DNA of 64,000 nucleotides from contig SHZU01000001.1 of NCBI GenBank assembly GCA_009692115.1, positions 132,345 through 196,344 of the forward strand. Direction: 5' to 3'. Positions 26,242 through 33,956 of the stretch are shown here, one piece after another. The notes beneath the pieces are model-generated. The model worked only from the letters and a program-made list of their open reading frames with translations. It did not search any database and was not told the DNA's origin. How positions within the stretch are numbered: position 1 is the stretch's first letter; every line of letters starts with the position of its first letter. This DNA is from Gemmatimonadota bacterium (GTDB lineage: Bacteria; Gemmatimonadota; Gemmatimonadetes; Gemmatimonadales; GWC2-71-9). The position numbers and the translations under genes are program-made.

Positions 26242-27273
26242 ATGCGGATCGCCGTAGTCTTCAATACGCCCTATCCTCGGTGGACCCCGGAACAGCATCT
26301 CCAGCAGATGCGGGACGAATTGGCCGGCAAGACCGGGAACGAGCCGGAGCTCGAGTACCAGGTGGCCGAGGCGTTGGAGAGCAACCGGCACGAGGTGCTG
26401 CTGATCGGGGTGCACGACGACCTCCGGGTCATCCTCGACCACTGCAGCGCCTGGAAACCCGATCTAGTGGTCAACTGCGCCGAGGCGTTCCGGGACGCCC
26501 GCCACGACTTCGTCTTCCCGGCTCTGCTCGAGACCTGCGGCGTGCGATACACGGGGTCACCCCCATTGGGCCTCCTGGTGACCCGCGACAAAGCGATGAG
26601 CAAGAAGATCCTCGCCTATCACGGGATTCAAGTGCCGAGCTTCGAGACCTGGAACCCGAATGAGCCAGTTGGGGAGGTGTCGCTCCGGTTTCCGTTGATC
26701 GTCAAGCCCCTCGCCAGCGATGCGTCGGAGGGGATTGCCCAAGCCTCGGTGGTGAGCGATGCGGCCGAACTCCGGGAGCGGGTGGCGTTCGTGCACCAGC
26801 GGTTCGAACAAGCGGCCATCGCGGAGGAATTCATCGAAGGCCGGGAACTCTACGCCAGCATGATCGGCAATGATGACACGCTCGAAGTCTTGCCACTGAC
26901 GGAACTAGTGTTCGACAAAGAGAAGAACGCGCCTGAAGAACGAATCGCGACTCAGACCACGAAGTGGGACGCGCCGTACCGGCGGCGGAAAGGAATCCGG
27001 TATCAGTTCGCCCGGCCGGTGTCTGCGGCGGCCAAGGAGCGGATCGAGGCCATCTGCCGGACCGCGTGCAAGGCGCTCTGGCTCCGGGATTACGGCCGGA
27101 TCGACGTCCGGTTGAGCAACGATGACGACGTCTGGGTGTTGGAAGCCAACGCCAATCCATTCATTGCCAGGGGCCACGAAGTGGCGAACGCGGCGGACAA
27201 GATCGGGTTACCATATCCGAAGTTCATTCAACGGATCGTGAGTGAGGCGGTACGACGGTATGACCGCACGTAG
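26242..27273 (+). CDS. ATP-grasp ligase related to D-alanine-D-alanine ligase
   Basis: A 343-residue ATP-grasp enzyme. It opens MRIAVVFNTPYPRW, has the preATP-grasp DLVVNCAEAF, the lysine-bearing PLIVKPLASDASEGI, the loop VEEFIEGRELYA-type motif (AEEFIEGRELYAS at about 193-205), and the closing metal site WVLEANANPF. It joins a carboxylate to an amine using ATP, making an amide. The substrate need not be D-alanine, because no other wall-precursor gene is near. It overlaps the zinc-ribbon metallopeptidase by 14 bases. Confidence 0.85.
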   Translation: MRIAVVFNTPYPRWTPEQHLQQMRDELAGKTGNEPELEYQVAEALESNRHEVLLIGVHDDLRVILDHCSAWKPDLVVNCAEAFRDARHDFVFPALLETCGVRYTGSPPLGLLVTRDKAMSKKILAYHGIQVPSFETWNPNEPVGEVSLRFPLIVKPLASDASEGIAQASVVSDAAELRERVAFVHQRFEQAAIAEEFIEGRELYASMIGNDDTLEVLPLTELVFDKEKNAPEERIATQTTKWDAPYRRRKGIRYQFARPVSAAAKERIEAICRTACKALWLRDYGRIDVRLSNDDDVWVLEANANPFIARGHEVANAADKIGLPYPKFIQRIVSEAVRRYDRT

Positions 27274-28270
27274 ACGGCCCCGGGAAGGGGTGCCCCACGA
27301 CGATCCGCGGTGCCAATGCGGCTATCCGCTGCACCGCTACTGGCCCCACTGCCCCGACTGCGGCCGGGCCCAGAAGTGGCGCGACACGGCGGCGGTCACC
27401 GGCGATCAGTGCCCAAGCTGCGGCTGGGTCATCAGTCCCAAGTTCCTGCACTGCCCGTGGTGCTCGACCATGGTGTACGACGAGAAGCGGACCGCCAAAG
27501 CCCCGCTCAAAGCCCCCAAGGGATTCCGCAAAGACGCCAAGTGCGACTGGGGATGCGGGGGCGGCGTTCAGTACCCAATGCCGTTTTGCCCCTGGTGCGG
27601 CGGCGACCAGCACTGGAACGAGGACGACCGGTTCGAAGGGGAGTGTCCCCGGTGCAGCCGGGGTGTTGACGACTGGATGGACCACTGCCCGTGGTGTGGC
27701 GACGACGCGACGGGCCGGGATCTGATACCCAAGGCCCTCCGCCAGGTCCATGCCCTGCTCCGCGCCACCGGCATCGCGGACTGGGGCTACCGGGTCCTCC
27801 TCCGGCCCGGGGTCTCGGGCGTGGATCCGCGGTACCCCAAGATCGTCGAAATCGAGCAACGCTACGTCATCGGCGTTAGGCGCCGGGACGAAATCCCGTG
27901 GCCGATGCTGATCGGCCTGATCAGCCACGAGCTCGGCCACAGCTTCCTCTACCACCACTGGCACTGGACCCAGTCCAAAGATTTCCGCCGCACCTTCGGG
28001 GAAGCCACCAAAGCCTACCGGGTCAACGACGACGCCTGGGTCGACTTCCAGCGCCGCCGGGTGGCCATCGCCCCCGTCAACCACGTGAGCGGCTACGCCG
28101 CCCGCCACCCCCAAGAAGACTTCGCGGAAACCTTCCGCTTCTACGTCACCCGCCGCGGCCGGCTCCGCGAAATGTTCACCGAGCTCGGCCAGAAACGAAA
28201 AGGCGTCCCCGTCTACGAGAAGTTCCTCCTCCTCGACGAATTCCTCCGCTCGGTCCGAGCCTGGAGGTAG
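27260..28270 (+). CDS. Zinc-ribbon-rich putative metallopeptidase (HELGH)
   Basis: Protein of 336 residues with two parts. The first 155 residues hold many Cys pairs: CQCGYP, CPDCGRA, CPSCGW, CPWCSTM, CPWCGG, CPRCSRG and CPWCGDD, enough for about four zinc ribbons. The second half carries LIGLISHELGHSFLYHHWHW, an HExxH-type metal site, and downstream QEDFAETFRFYVTRRG, where the DFAETF segment could supply the third ligand. It resembles gluzincin peptidases but no named family is recognised. The ATG at 27260 lies within the ATP-grasp gene, which shows tight coupling. Confidence 0.78.
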   Translation: MTARRRPREGVPHDDPRCQCGYPLHRYWPHCPDCGRAQKWRDTAAVTGDQCPSCGWVISPKFLHCPWCSTMVYDEKRTAKAPLKAPKGFRKDAKCDWGCGGGVQYPMPFCPWCGGDQHWNEDDRFEGECPRCSRGVDDWMDHCPWCGDDATGRDLIPKALRQVHALLRATGIADWGYRVLLRPGVSGVDPRYPKIVEIEQRYVIGVRRRDEIPWPMLIGLISHELGHSFLYHHWHWTQSKDFRRTFGEATKAYRVNDDAWVDFQRRRVAIAPVNHVSGYAARHPQEDFAETFRFYVTRRGRLREMFTELGQKRKGVPVYEKFLLLDEFLRSVRAWR

Positions 28271-28272
28271 AT

Positions 28273-28328
28273 CTCGGCACTCGGCACTCGGCACTTGGCG
28301 GCCGAGTGCCAAGCGCCGAGCGCCGAGT
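28273..28328. repeat. Stop-adjacent short tandem repeat, copy 3 (with hairpin)
   Basis: Two bases after the metallopeptidase TAG, CTCGGCA units run forward (28273-28300) and then reappear inverted (28301-28328). The arms 28287-28299 and 28308-28320 pair over 13 positions with one mismatch around an 8-base loop. It could act as a terminator before tRNA-Lys. Confidence 0.8.
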
Positions 28329-28347
28329 ATATATTTGCGCCTCGTTT

Positions 28348-28420
<73 letters not shown>

Positions 28421-28424
28421 TTTT

Positions 28425-28457
28425 CTCGGCACTCGGCACTCGGCACTCGGCACTTGG
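28425..28457 (+). repeat. Short tandem repeat copy 4, directly after tRNA-Lys
   Basis: Four CTCGGCA heptads and a decayed CTTGG unit begin four bases (TTTT) after the tRNA 3' end. This is the longest uninterrupted array in the window. Confidence 0.88.
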
Positions 28458-28463
28458 GGAATT

Positions 28464-28886
28464 ATGGGTGGTGGGGGGGGGATTCGGGGACGCCGTTGGT
28501 GAAGAAGTTGGGGATTGGGGCGGGGGCGCGGGTGTTGGTGCTCTCGGCGCCGGACGGGTATCGGCAGTGGCTCGCGCCGTTGCCTCCGGGGGTGGAGTTT
28601 GGGAGTCGGTGGGCGGCTTCGACCGATTATCGTCCACTGCTTCGTGGCCCGGCGGCGGGATTTTCTCACAATTCTTGAGACGGCGCGGGCTCGGCTCAAG
28701 CCGGATGGGGCTATTTGGGTTTCCTGGCCCAAGAAGGCTGCCAGGGTGGCCACCGACATTACCGAGGATATCATCCGAGAGATCGCCCTGCCGCTCGGAT
28801 TCGTCGACATCAAAGTCTGCGCGGTAAGCGAGGTCTGGTCGGGCCCCAAATTGGTAATCCGGAAGGCGCTTCGAACCACCCCTTGA
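28464..28886 (+). pseudogene. DUF3052-like protein, broken by two apparent frameshifts
   Basis: Two reading frames together make one DUF3052-like protein: SGTPLVKKLGIGAGARVLVL up to about 28625, then IVHCFVARRRDFL and LKPDGAIWVSWPKKAARVAT with DIKVCAVSEVWSGPKLVIRK to the stop at 28886. The first break is at a nine-G run (28473-28481) just after the ATG at 28464. The second is near GATTATC at about 28627-28633, where removing one T restores the frame. Either the gene is dead or the runs contain base-call errors. The function of the family is unknown. Confidence 0.7.
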
Positions 28887-28938
28887 GTCGAATTGATCGT
28901 CCGCCGGCTTGCCGGTACTGGCGTGGTGCCCTCGACAT

Positions 28939-28953
28939 GTCTACATTGTAGAC
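28939..28953. promoter_or_regulatory. Likely PadR operator
   Basis: GTCTAC-ATT-GTAGAC is a perfect palindrome with 6-base arms, lying 24 bases before the padR start and overlapping a TAGACT -10 candidate. PadR regulators commonly repress their own operon from such dyads. Confidence 0.5.
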
Positions 28954-28977
28954 TCAAAACCCCGGGACCTGGATACC

Positions 28978-29310
28978 GTGCCCGACACCTCAAGTCTTGG
29001 CGATTTCGAGCAACTCGTCCTGCTCGCCATCCTGCGGCTCGACAGCGACGCCTATGCTCCGGGTATTCGGGTCGCGATCGAGACCGCTGCGGCCCGCCGG
29101 GTCACTCGCGGCGCCCTCTACTCTACGTTGGAGCGGCTCGAGACCAAGGGCTACCTGCAGTGGCGCCCCGATCCGAACCCCGGTCGCCGAGGCGGCGTCC
29201 CCCGGCGCCAATTTGCGCTGACGGCGCCGGGGTTGAAGGCGCTCCGACGGTCGGTGGCGGCGGTGACCGCCCTGACCCGCGGACTCGAACGCACCCTGGG
29301 TTCGGCCTGA
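28978..29310 (+). CDS. PadR-family transcriptional regulator
   Basis: A 110-residue winged-helix repressor. It shows the PadR opening LGDFEQLVLLAILRL, the recognition region VTRGALYSTLERLETKGYL and the wing RRGGVPRRQFALTAPG. The GTG at 28978 fits the family N-terminus. Its TGA overlaps an ATG as TGATG, leading into an ADOP permease remnant. PadR-ADOP pairs are common in this type of genome, so this regulator has lost its usual target. Confidence 0.9.
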   Translation: MPDTSSLGDFEQLVLLAILRLDSDAYAPGIRVAIETAAARRVTRGALYSTLERLETKGYLQWRPDPNPGRRGGVPRRQFALTAPGLKALRRSVAAVTALTRGLERTLGSA

Positions 29311-29628
29311 TGACTGGCGCGCACCCTCCCCGGGTGGCCGAGTGGCTGCTGACGGGAGCGGCAGAAGGGGTGGGACATCAACCTGGTCGGGCTCCACGCC
29401 GACATCGTGAACGAGGTCCGGACCCTGATCGCCGTGGTGTTCGGCGCGATGTGTTTCGTGTTGCTGATCGCCTGCGCCAACGTGGCCGACCTTAGGATGT
29501 TGTTGTCGGAAGGGGGACGGATGGTCGCCCCGGCCCTCGCGACCGGCGCCGTGGCCCCGGTTGCGTGCTGGATTCCAGCCCGGAGGGCCAGCGGCATCCC
29601 GCCCGTCGAGGCGATCCGTTCGGACTGA
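29310..29628 (+). pseudogene. Remnant of an ADOP-family FtsX/MacB-like permease
   Basis: The ATG overlaps the padR stop and begins AHPPRVAEWLL, the usual ADOP N-terminus. The frame then breaks. A second frame continues LHADIVNEVRTLIAVV, FVLLIACANVADL (the start of a transmembrane domain) and, after a further jump, WIPARRASGIPPVEAIRSD, the family's C-terminus. The full protein would be about 800 residues; barely 100 remain. At least two internal deletions are implied. Confidence 0.8.
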
Positions 29629-29643
29629 GCCTAACGACCAAGC

Positions 29644-30522
29644 CTAGGCCTCGTCGAGCACCCGCTGGGGCACCGGGCGGAGGTCCCAGACCAGCCGGAA
29701 CCGCTGGAGGATCTGAAGGGCGTAATAGGTCAGATCGACCTCCCACCAGAAAAAGCCCTGCCGTGCCGCGCCGGGAAAGCGGTGGTGATTGTTGTGCCAA
29801 CCTTCGCCCAGGGTAACCAGGGCAAGCAGGAGGCTGTTCCGGCTATCGTCGCCGGTTTGGTAGCGCCGCCGGCCCAGCACATGGGCCAGGGAGTTGATGA
29901 AGCAGGTACAGTGAAAGAGGACCACGGTGCTGACGAAGAACCCCCAGACGAGCCACTGCCAACCCCCGACCACGAAGAGCGTCACCGCCAACACGATCGG
30001 GACCAGAATGTCGAACCGGTCGAGAAACCGGAGCTCCGGATACTGGGCCAGGTCCGGCACCGCCTCGAGGTCAGTCGCAAAATTGGCCGGGGACGTAATC
30101 CACCCCATGTGGCTCCACCAGAATCCGTGATGCCGGGGGGAATGGACGTCCTCTTCGGTATCGGAATGGCGATGGTGTTTGCGATGATGAGCGGCCCACC
30201 AAAGGGGGCCGCGTTGGACGGCGCTCGCCCCGAGCAGCGCAAAGGCAAACTGGGTCACCCGCGACGTCTTGAAGGCCCGATGCGAGAAATACCGGTGATA
30301 GAAGCCGGTAATCGCAAACATCCGAACCAGGTACAACGCCAGCGCCACCGAGACGGCACCCCAACTCCACCCGACCCAGATCACCCCGAGGCAGGCGGCA
30401 TGCATCCCGACGAACGGGATGACCCTGACCCAGTCGACGGTACGGGGGTTATCGGTCGGAACCACGGCAACGGCCCCGGTGTCGAACCAGAGAACAAACT
30501 TCTTCAGAAACGAGGGCAGCAC
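29644..30522 (-). CDS. Acyl-CoA/lipid delta-9 fatty acid desaturase
   Basis: Membrane di-iron desaturase of 292 residues that puts a double bond in fatty acyl chains. All three histidine boxes are present: HRYFSH near residue 77, HRKHH near 112 and HNNHH near 254. Hydrophobic helix pairs lie before and between them. The start is GTG at 30522 with GGAG upstream; a CTATCTT -10 box lies about 30 bases further at 30551-30557 (bottom strand). Control of membrane fluidity is the expected role. Confidence 0.92.
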   Translation of the reverse strand: MLPSFLKKFVLWFDTGAVAVVPTDNPRTVDWVRVIPFVGMHAACLGVIWVGWSWGAVSVALALYLVRMFAITGFYHRYFSHRAFKTSRVTQFAFALLGASAVQRGPLWWAAHHRKHHRHSDTEEDVHSPRHHGFWWSHMGWITSPANFATDLEAVPDLAQYPELRFLDRFDILVPIVLAVTLFVVGGWQWLVWGFFVSTVVLFHCTCFINSLAHVLGRRRYQTGDDSRNSLLLALVTLGEGWHNNHHRFPGAARQGFFWWEVDLTYYALQILQRFRLVWDLRPVPQRVLDEA

Positions 30523-30733
30523 AGCGGAGACTCCGGTCGGATTGGGACTAAAGATAGGGCGGGATGCCGCTCGGAAACATCGGGGACCGGCCAGACCCAG
30601 TCAAGCGCGCCCGGTGTCCGATCTGACACCCTTGCCATCCGGAGCCCGTAGTCTCCATCAGGTCCCGGCGGCCCCTTGCGAATCGACGCCCCAGCCGGCA
30701 GCTATCTATCCTGACCCTCACCAAGGACACCCG

Positions 30734-31405
30734 ATGCGTATTGCTGCTTTCCTGATCCTGGCCGCCCTGGCCACCTCCTCCTCGGCCGCCCAGGATGCCG
30801 ATCGTAGCGTCAAGGATGGCGGCATCAAGGTGGCCGACTGGAAGGGCCGGGTCGATCGGCGACCTGCGTCGCAGGGCAAGACGGTCAACGACTCCAAGTT
30901 CGCCACCACCGAGGGTGGCTTTCGGATTTCCGCCGGGCCGGCCGGCAACTTCTGGAACCCCGCCCACACGGCCAAGGGCAACTACGAAGTCAGCGCCACC
31001 TTCAAAGAGCACAAGATGGTGGCCAGCCATCCCCATTCCTACGGCATCTTCATCGGCGGCGCCGACCTCGAGTCCGATAACGAGACCCTGGCCTACTGCA
31101 TCGTCTATGGCAACGGCACCTTCGCGGTCAAGACCTTCCACGGCGCCAAGGTGACCACCGTGGTGGCCCCGGAAGCCAACGCCGCTCTCCATAAGGCGGA
31201 TCCCACGAGCGGCGAGTCAACCAACGTGATCGGGTGGCGGGTTCAGGGCGACAAGGCGTCCTGCATCGTCAACGGTACCGAGGTGAAGTCCTTTGCCAAG
31301 GCCGATTTGATTGGGCCGGACAAATTGACCTCAACCGACGGCGGGTTTGGGATCCGGGTCAGTCATAATCTCGAGCTGACGGTGACGGGGCTCGGGAAGA
31401 AATAA
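30734..31405 (+). CDS. Exported DUF1080-like (concanavalin-type) protein
   Basis: A 223-residue protein with a signal peptide (MRIAAFLILAALATSSSAAQ). The mature part is beta-rich, with ISAGPAGNFWNP, NYEVSATFKEHKM, HSYGIFIGGADL and a closing FGIRVSHNLELTVTGLG, which resemble the jelly-roll fold of 3-keto-disaccharide hydrolase/DUF1080 proteins that bind or cut sugars. No catalytic residues are assigned. AAGGAC precedes the ATG. The stop is followed at once by a repeat copy. Confidence 0.75.
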   Translation: MRIAAFLILAALATSSSAAQDADRSVKDGGIKVADWKGRVDRRPASQGKTVNDSKFATTEGGFRISAGPAGNFWNPAHTAKGNYEVSATFKEHKMVASHPHSYGIFIGGADLESDNETLAYCIVYGNGTFAVKTFHGAKVTTVVAPEANAALHKADPTSGESTNVIGWRVQGDKASCIVNGTEVKSFAKADLIGPDKLTSTDGGFGIRVSHNLELTVTGLGKK

Positions 31406-31408
31406 GGG

Positions 31409-31429
31409 CTCGGCACTCGGCGCTCGGCG
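31409..31429 (+). repeat. Stop-adjacent short tandem repeat, copy 5
   Basis: TAA of the DUF1080-like gene, then GGG, then CTCGGCACTCGGCGCTCGG. It occupies the gap to the convergent rnhB stop. Confidence 0.85.
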
Positions 31430-31439
31430 AGGGGCAGCG

Positions 31440-32087
31440 TTAGAGGCCGAGGCCGAGTTGGGCGATGGGGGCGAAGGTGCGACGGTGGTGGCGGGTGGGG
31501 CCGTGTTGTTCGATGGCCTGGAGGTGGGCCTCGGTGCCGTAGCCGCGGTTGGTGACCCAGTGATACGCGGGGTGGCGGCGGGCCAGGTTCACCATCAGGC
31601 GGTCGCGGATCGTCTTGGCGATGATCCCGGCGGCTGAGATCGAGACGCAGAGGGCGTCGCCGTCGATCAGGAACTCGTGGGCGAAGCCGACTTCGGGCAT
31701 GGCGAGCCCGTCGAGCAAGACTCGGCACTCGGGTTCTCGGCACTCGGGTTCTCGGCACTCGGCGTAGAGGCGCAGGATGGCGCGGCGCATGGCTAGGGCG
31801 GTGGCGCGGCGGATGTTGAGGCGGTCGATTTCTCGGACCGAGGCGGCGCCGATTCCGATGGCCAGGGCACGCTTGCGGATCAGGAGGACGGCTTTGTCAC
31901 GTTGGGGTTCGGAGAGGGTCTTGCTGTCGCGAATGCCGGCTAGGCGTTTGACGTCTCGGGGGAAAACTACGGCCGCGGCCACCACTGGACCAGCCAGGGG
32001 ACCGCGGCCTGCTTCGTCAACGCCCAGAAGGAGCTTGCCCGCTTGCCACGCGATCCGCTCCAGCTTGAGCGTCGGGCCGGCGGGCAT
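31440..32087 (-). CDS. rnhB: Ribonuclease HII with a repeat-derived insertion
   Basis: Removes ribonucleotides from DNA and RNA from hybrids; 215 residues. The active-site segments are present: LLGVDEAGRGPLAGPVV at about 21-37, IRDSKTLS, LLDGLAMP and GDALCVSISAAGIIAK. Between residues about 108 and 122, where the family has a short variable loop before the strand with the third Asp, this protein has ECREPECREPECR. That stretch is encoded by the same short repeat found after stop codons. It is the last gene of the ffh-rpsP operon. Confidence 0.94.
   Translation of the reverse strand: MPAGPTLKLERIAWQAGKLLLGVDEAGRGPLAGPVVAAAVVFPRDVKRLAGIRDSKTLSEPQRDKAVLLIRKRALAIGIGAASVREIDRLNIRRATALAMRRAILRLYAECREPECREPECRVLLDGLAMPEVGFAHEFLIDGDALCVSISAAGIIAKTIRDRLMVNLARRHPAYHWVTNRGYGTEAHLQAIEQHGPTRHHRRTFAPIAQLGLGL
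31721..31763 (-). repeat. Short tandem repeat inside rnhB, copy 6
   Basis: Three units of the 15-base sequence CTCGGCACTCGGGTT (top strand), the last one cut short. The 15-base period keeps the rnhB frame and encodes Glu-Cys-Arg-Glu-Pro repeats. Confidence 0.9.
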
Positions 32088-32099
32088 GGTACCGCCAGC

Positions 32100-32453
32100 T
32101 TAGAGGGTGGGGGCGCGCTTCTCGCGGATCCGGGCGCCCTTACCGCTCAGATTGCGGAGGTAGTAGAGCTTGGCGCGGCGAACCCGGCCCCGCCGAACCA
32201 CCTCGATGGTCGCGATGATCGGGCTGTGGAGCGGGAAGATCCGCTCGACGCCGACCGAGGCCGAGATCTTCCGAACGGTGAAGGTCTCGTCGATGCCCCC
32301 GCCCTTCCGGGAAATACAGGTGCCCTCGAACGCCTGGAGCCGCTCTTTGTCACCTTCACGCACCCGAACCATGACCTTCAGGGTATCACCCGTCGCAAAG
32401 TTCGGGAGGTCGGTCTTGAGCCCTTCACGGGTGATCGTTGCCAAGTCTGTCAT
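32100..32453 (-). CDS. rplS: Ribosomal protein L19
   Basis: Large-subunit protein at the 30S-50S interface, 117 residues. Diagnostic segments are [54 protein letters not shown] and [29 protein letters not shown] lies 8 bases before the ATG. It follows trmD by 4 bases. Confidence 0.98.
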   Translation of the reverse strand: MTDLATITREGLKTDLPNFATGDTLKVMVRVREGDKERLQAFEGTCISRKGGGIDETFTVRKISASVGVERIFPLHSPIIATIEVVRRGRVRRAKLYYLRNLSGKGARIREKRAPTL

Positions 32454-32457
32454 AGTC

Positions 32458-33165
32458 TTACTCCGGTTCGTGGTGCTCGTTCCACGCCGCCCACAAGTCG
32501 GGGCGCCGCTGGGCCGTCAGCCGCTCGGCCTCTCGTTGTCTCCACGCGTCGATGTCGGCGTGGTTCCCGGATCGTAACACGTCCGGGACGTTCAAGCCCC
32601 GAAACTCCGGGGGTCTGGTAAAGCTCGGCGGACTCAGCAGTCCGTCATAAAACGAATCGGAACTCGCCGATTCGTGATCACCTAACGCACCAGGGAGCAG
32701 TCTGACGATCGCATCGATCAGACAGAGCGCCGCCGGTTCCCCGCCACTCAGGATGAAGTCTCCCACCGAGACTTCCTCCGCCTCGAGGACGTCGACGACC
32801 CGCTGGTCGATGTCCTTGTAGTGCCCACAGAGAATCGTGAGCACCGGTTCGAGCGAGTACCGCACCACCATCGCGTGGGTCAGCGGCTTGCCGCGGGCCG
32901 ACATCACCACGACCCGACCCCGCGTCCCGAGCGACTCGACCGCCGCCACCAGCGGTTCCGGCTTCATCACCATCCCGGCGCCGCCCCCGTAGGGCGTATC
33001 GTCGACGGTGCGATGCCGGTCGGTCGTAAAGTCGCGCACCTGCACCAGCCGAAACTCCACCAACCCTTTGGCCGCCGCCCGGGCCGGGATGCTGGCGGCC
33101 AGGTAGGGTGCGATCACCTCGGGAAAGAGCGTGACCACCGCAATCCTGGCCGCTCCGTCAGCCAT
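32458..33165 (-). CDS. trmD: tRNA (guanine-37-N1)-methyltransferase
   Basis: Methylates G37 of tRNAs to keep the reading frame; 235 residues. The deep trefoil-knot SAM site shows in [15 protein letters not shown] and [14 protein letters not shown], with [19 protein letters not shown] upstream. The start overlaps the end of rimM by 8 bases. The order rpsP-rimM-trmD-rplS is the standard ribosome-maturation operon. Confidence 0.98.
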   Translation of the reverse strand: MADGAARIAVVTLFPEVIAPYLAASIPARAAAKGLVEFRLVQVRDFTTDRHRTVDDTPYGGGAGMVMKPEPLVAAVESLGTRGRVVVMSARGKPLTHAMVVRYSLEPVLTILCGHYKDIDQRVVDVLEAEEVSVGDFILSGGEPAALCLIDAIVRLLPGALGDHESASSDSFYDGLLSPPSFTRPPEFRGLNVPDVLRSGNHADIDAWRQREAERLTAQRRPDLWAAWNEHHEPE

Positions 33166-33691
33166 CCACCAGACCCTCCGGGAGGTCGACGATGAGCCGC
33201 CGTCCCGCCCGATCGACCGTTTTCACGAACTCCTTCTTGAACGGCAGGACGTACTCGCGTTTCTTGCCCTGCACTTCCAGCAGCACGCCGGTGATCGTCT
33301 CGTCGATCTTGGTGACGACGCCGAGCCCGTTGCCAGCCTCATCCTGGATCGCGAAGCCCTCCAACTCGTGGAGGTACACCTCGCCCTCTTCCGGAGAGGG
33401 CAGCGTGTCGGCCGGAGCCGACAGCAACAGATCGAACCACCCCTGCACTGCTTCGCGGCCCGGATATCCTCGGAACGCGATCAACCATTCCCGGCGATAC
33501 GCCCGGCTTCGCTCGACTTTGAGCGGCCCGCCGACGATTTCACCCTTCAGATTCATCAACCACACCAGACGGCCAGGCGCGTACACAACCGCCGGGCTGC
33601 TGGTGAGCGGAAAAACCGTACAGTCGCCCTTGAGGCCGTGCGGCTTTCGTAACCGCCCGACCACCAAGTGGCGGGCGGGTTCTTCGGTCAC
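33158..33691 (-). CDS. rimM: Ribosome maturation factor RimM
   Basis: Helps assemble the 30S head through protein S19. The 177-residue protein shows the RimM start LVVGRLRKPHGLKGD and the PRC-barrel part with LHELEGFAIQDEAGNGLGVV and YVLPFKKEFVKTVD. The GTG at 33691 overlaps the rpsP stop as GTGA, which decides it over an upstream in-frame ATG inside rpsP. Confidence 0.96.
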   Translation of the reverse strand: MTEEPARHLVVGRLRKPHGLKGDCTVFPLTSSPAVVYAPGRLVWLMNLKGEIVGGPLKVERSRAYRREWLIAFRGYPGREAVQGWFDLLLSAPADTLPSPEEGEVYLHELEGFAIQDEAGNGLGVVTKIDETITGVLLEVQGKKREYVLPFKKEFVKTVDRAGRRLIVDLPEGLVDG

Positions 33692-33936
33692 GCGCCGACG
33701 CCGGCCCTCTTGAGCAGGGCGGCGCAGGTGTCCGACGGCGTGGCGCCCTTCCCAATCCACTCCTCGGCAGCCGCGACGTCGAGCTGGATCTGCTTCGAGT
33801 CCTCCGCGCGGGGGTCGTAGGTCCCGAGGATCGCGATGAAGCGGCCGTCGCGGGACTTTTCCTTGTCGGCGACCACGATCCGGTAGATCGGGACCTTTTT
33901 CCGGCCAATGCGGCGGAGACGAATGCGAGTTGCCAT
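33688..33936 (-). CDS. rpsP: Ribosomal protein S16
   Basis: Small-subunit protein of 82 residues. It starts MATRIRLRRIGRKKVPIYRI, followed by RDGRFIAILGTYDP and the C-terminal EWIGKGATPSDT. It is coupled to rimM by a GTGA overlap and lies 20 bases after ffh. Confidence 0.98.
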   Translation of the reverse strand: MATRIRLRRIGRKKVPIYRIVVADKEKSRDGRFIAILGTYDPRAEDSKQIQLDVAAAEEWIGKGATPSDTCAALLKRAGVGA

Positions 33937-33956
33937 GCTGGGTGCTTTCCTGTGAG

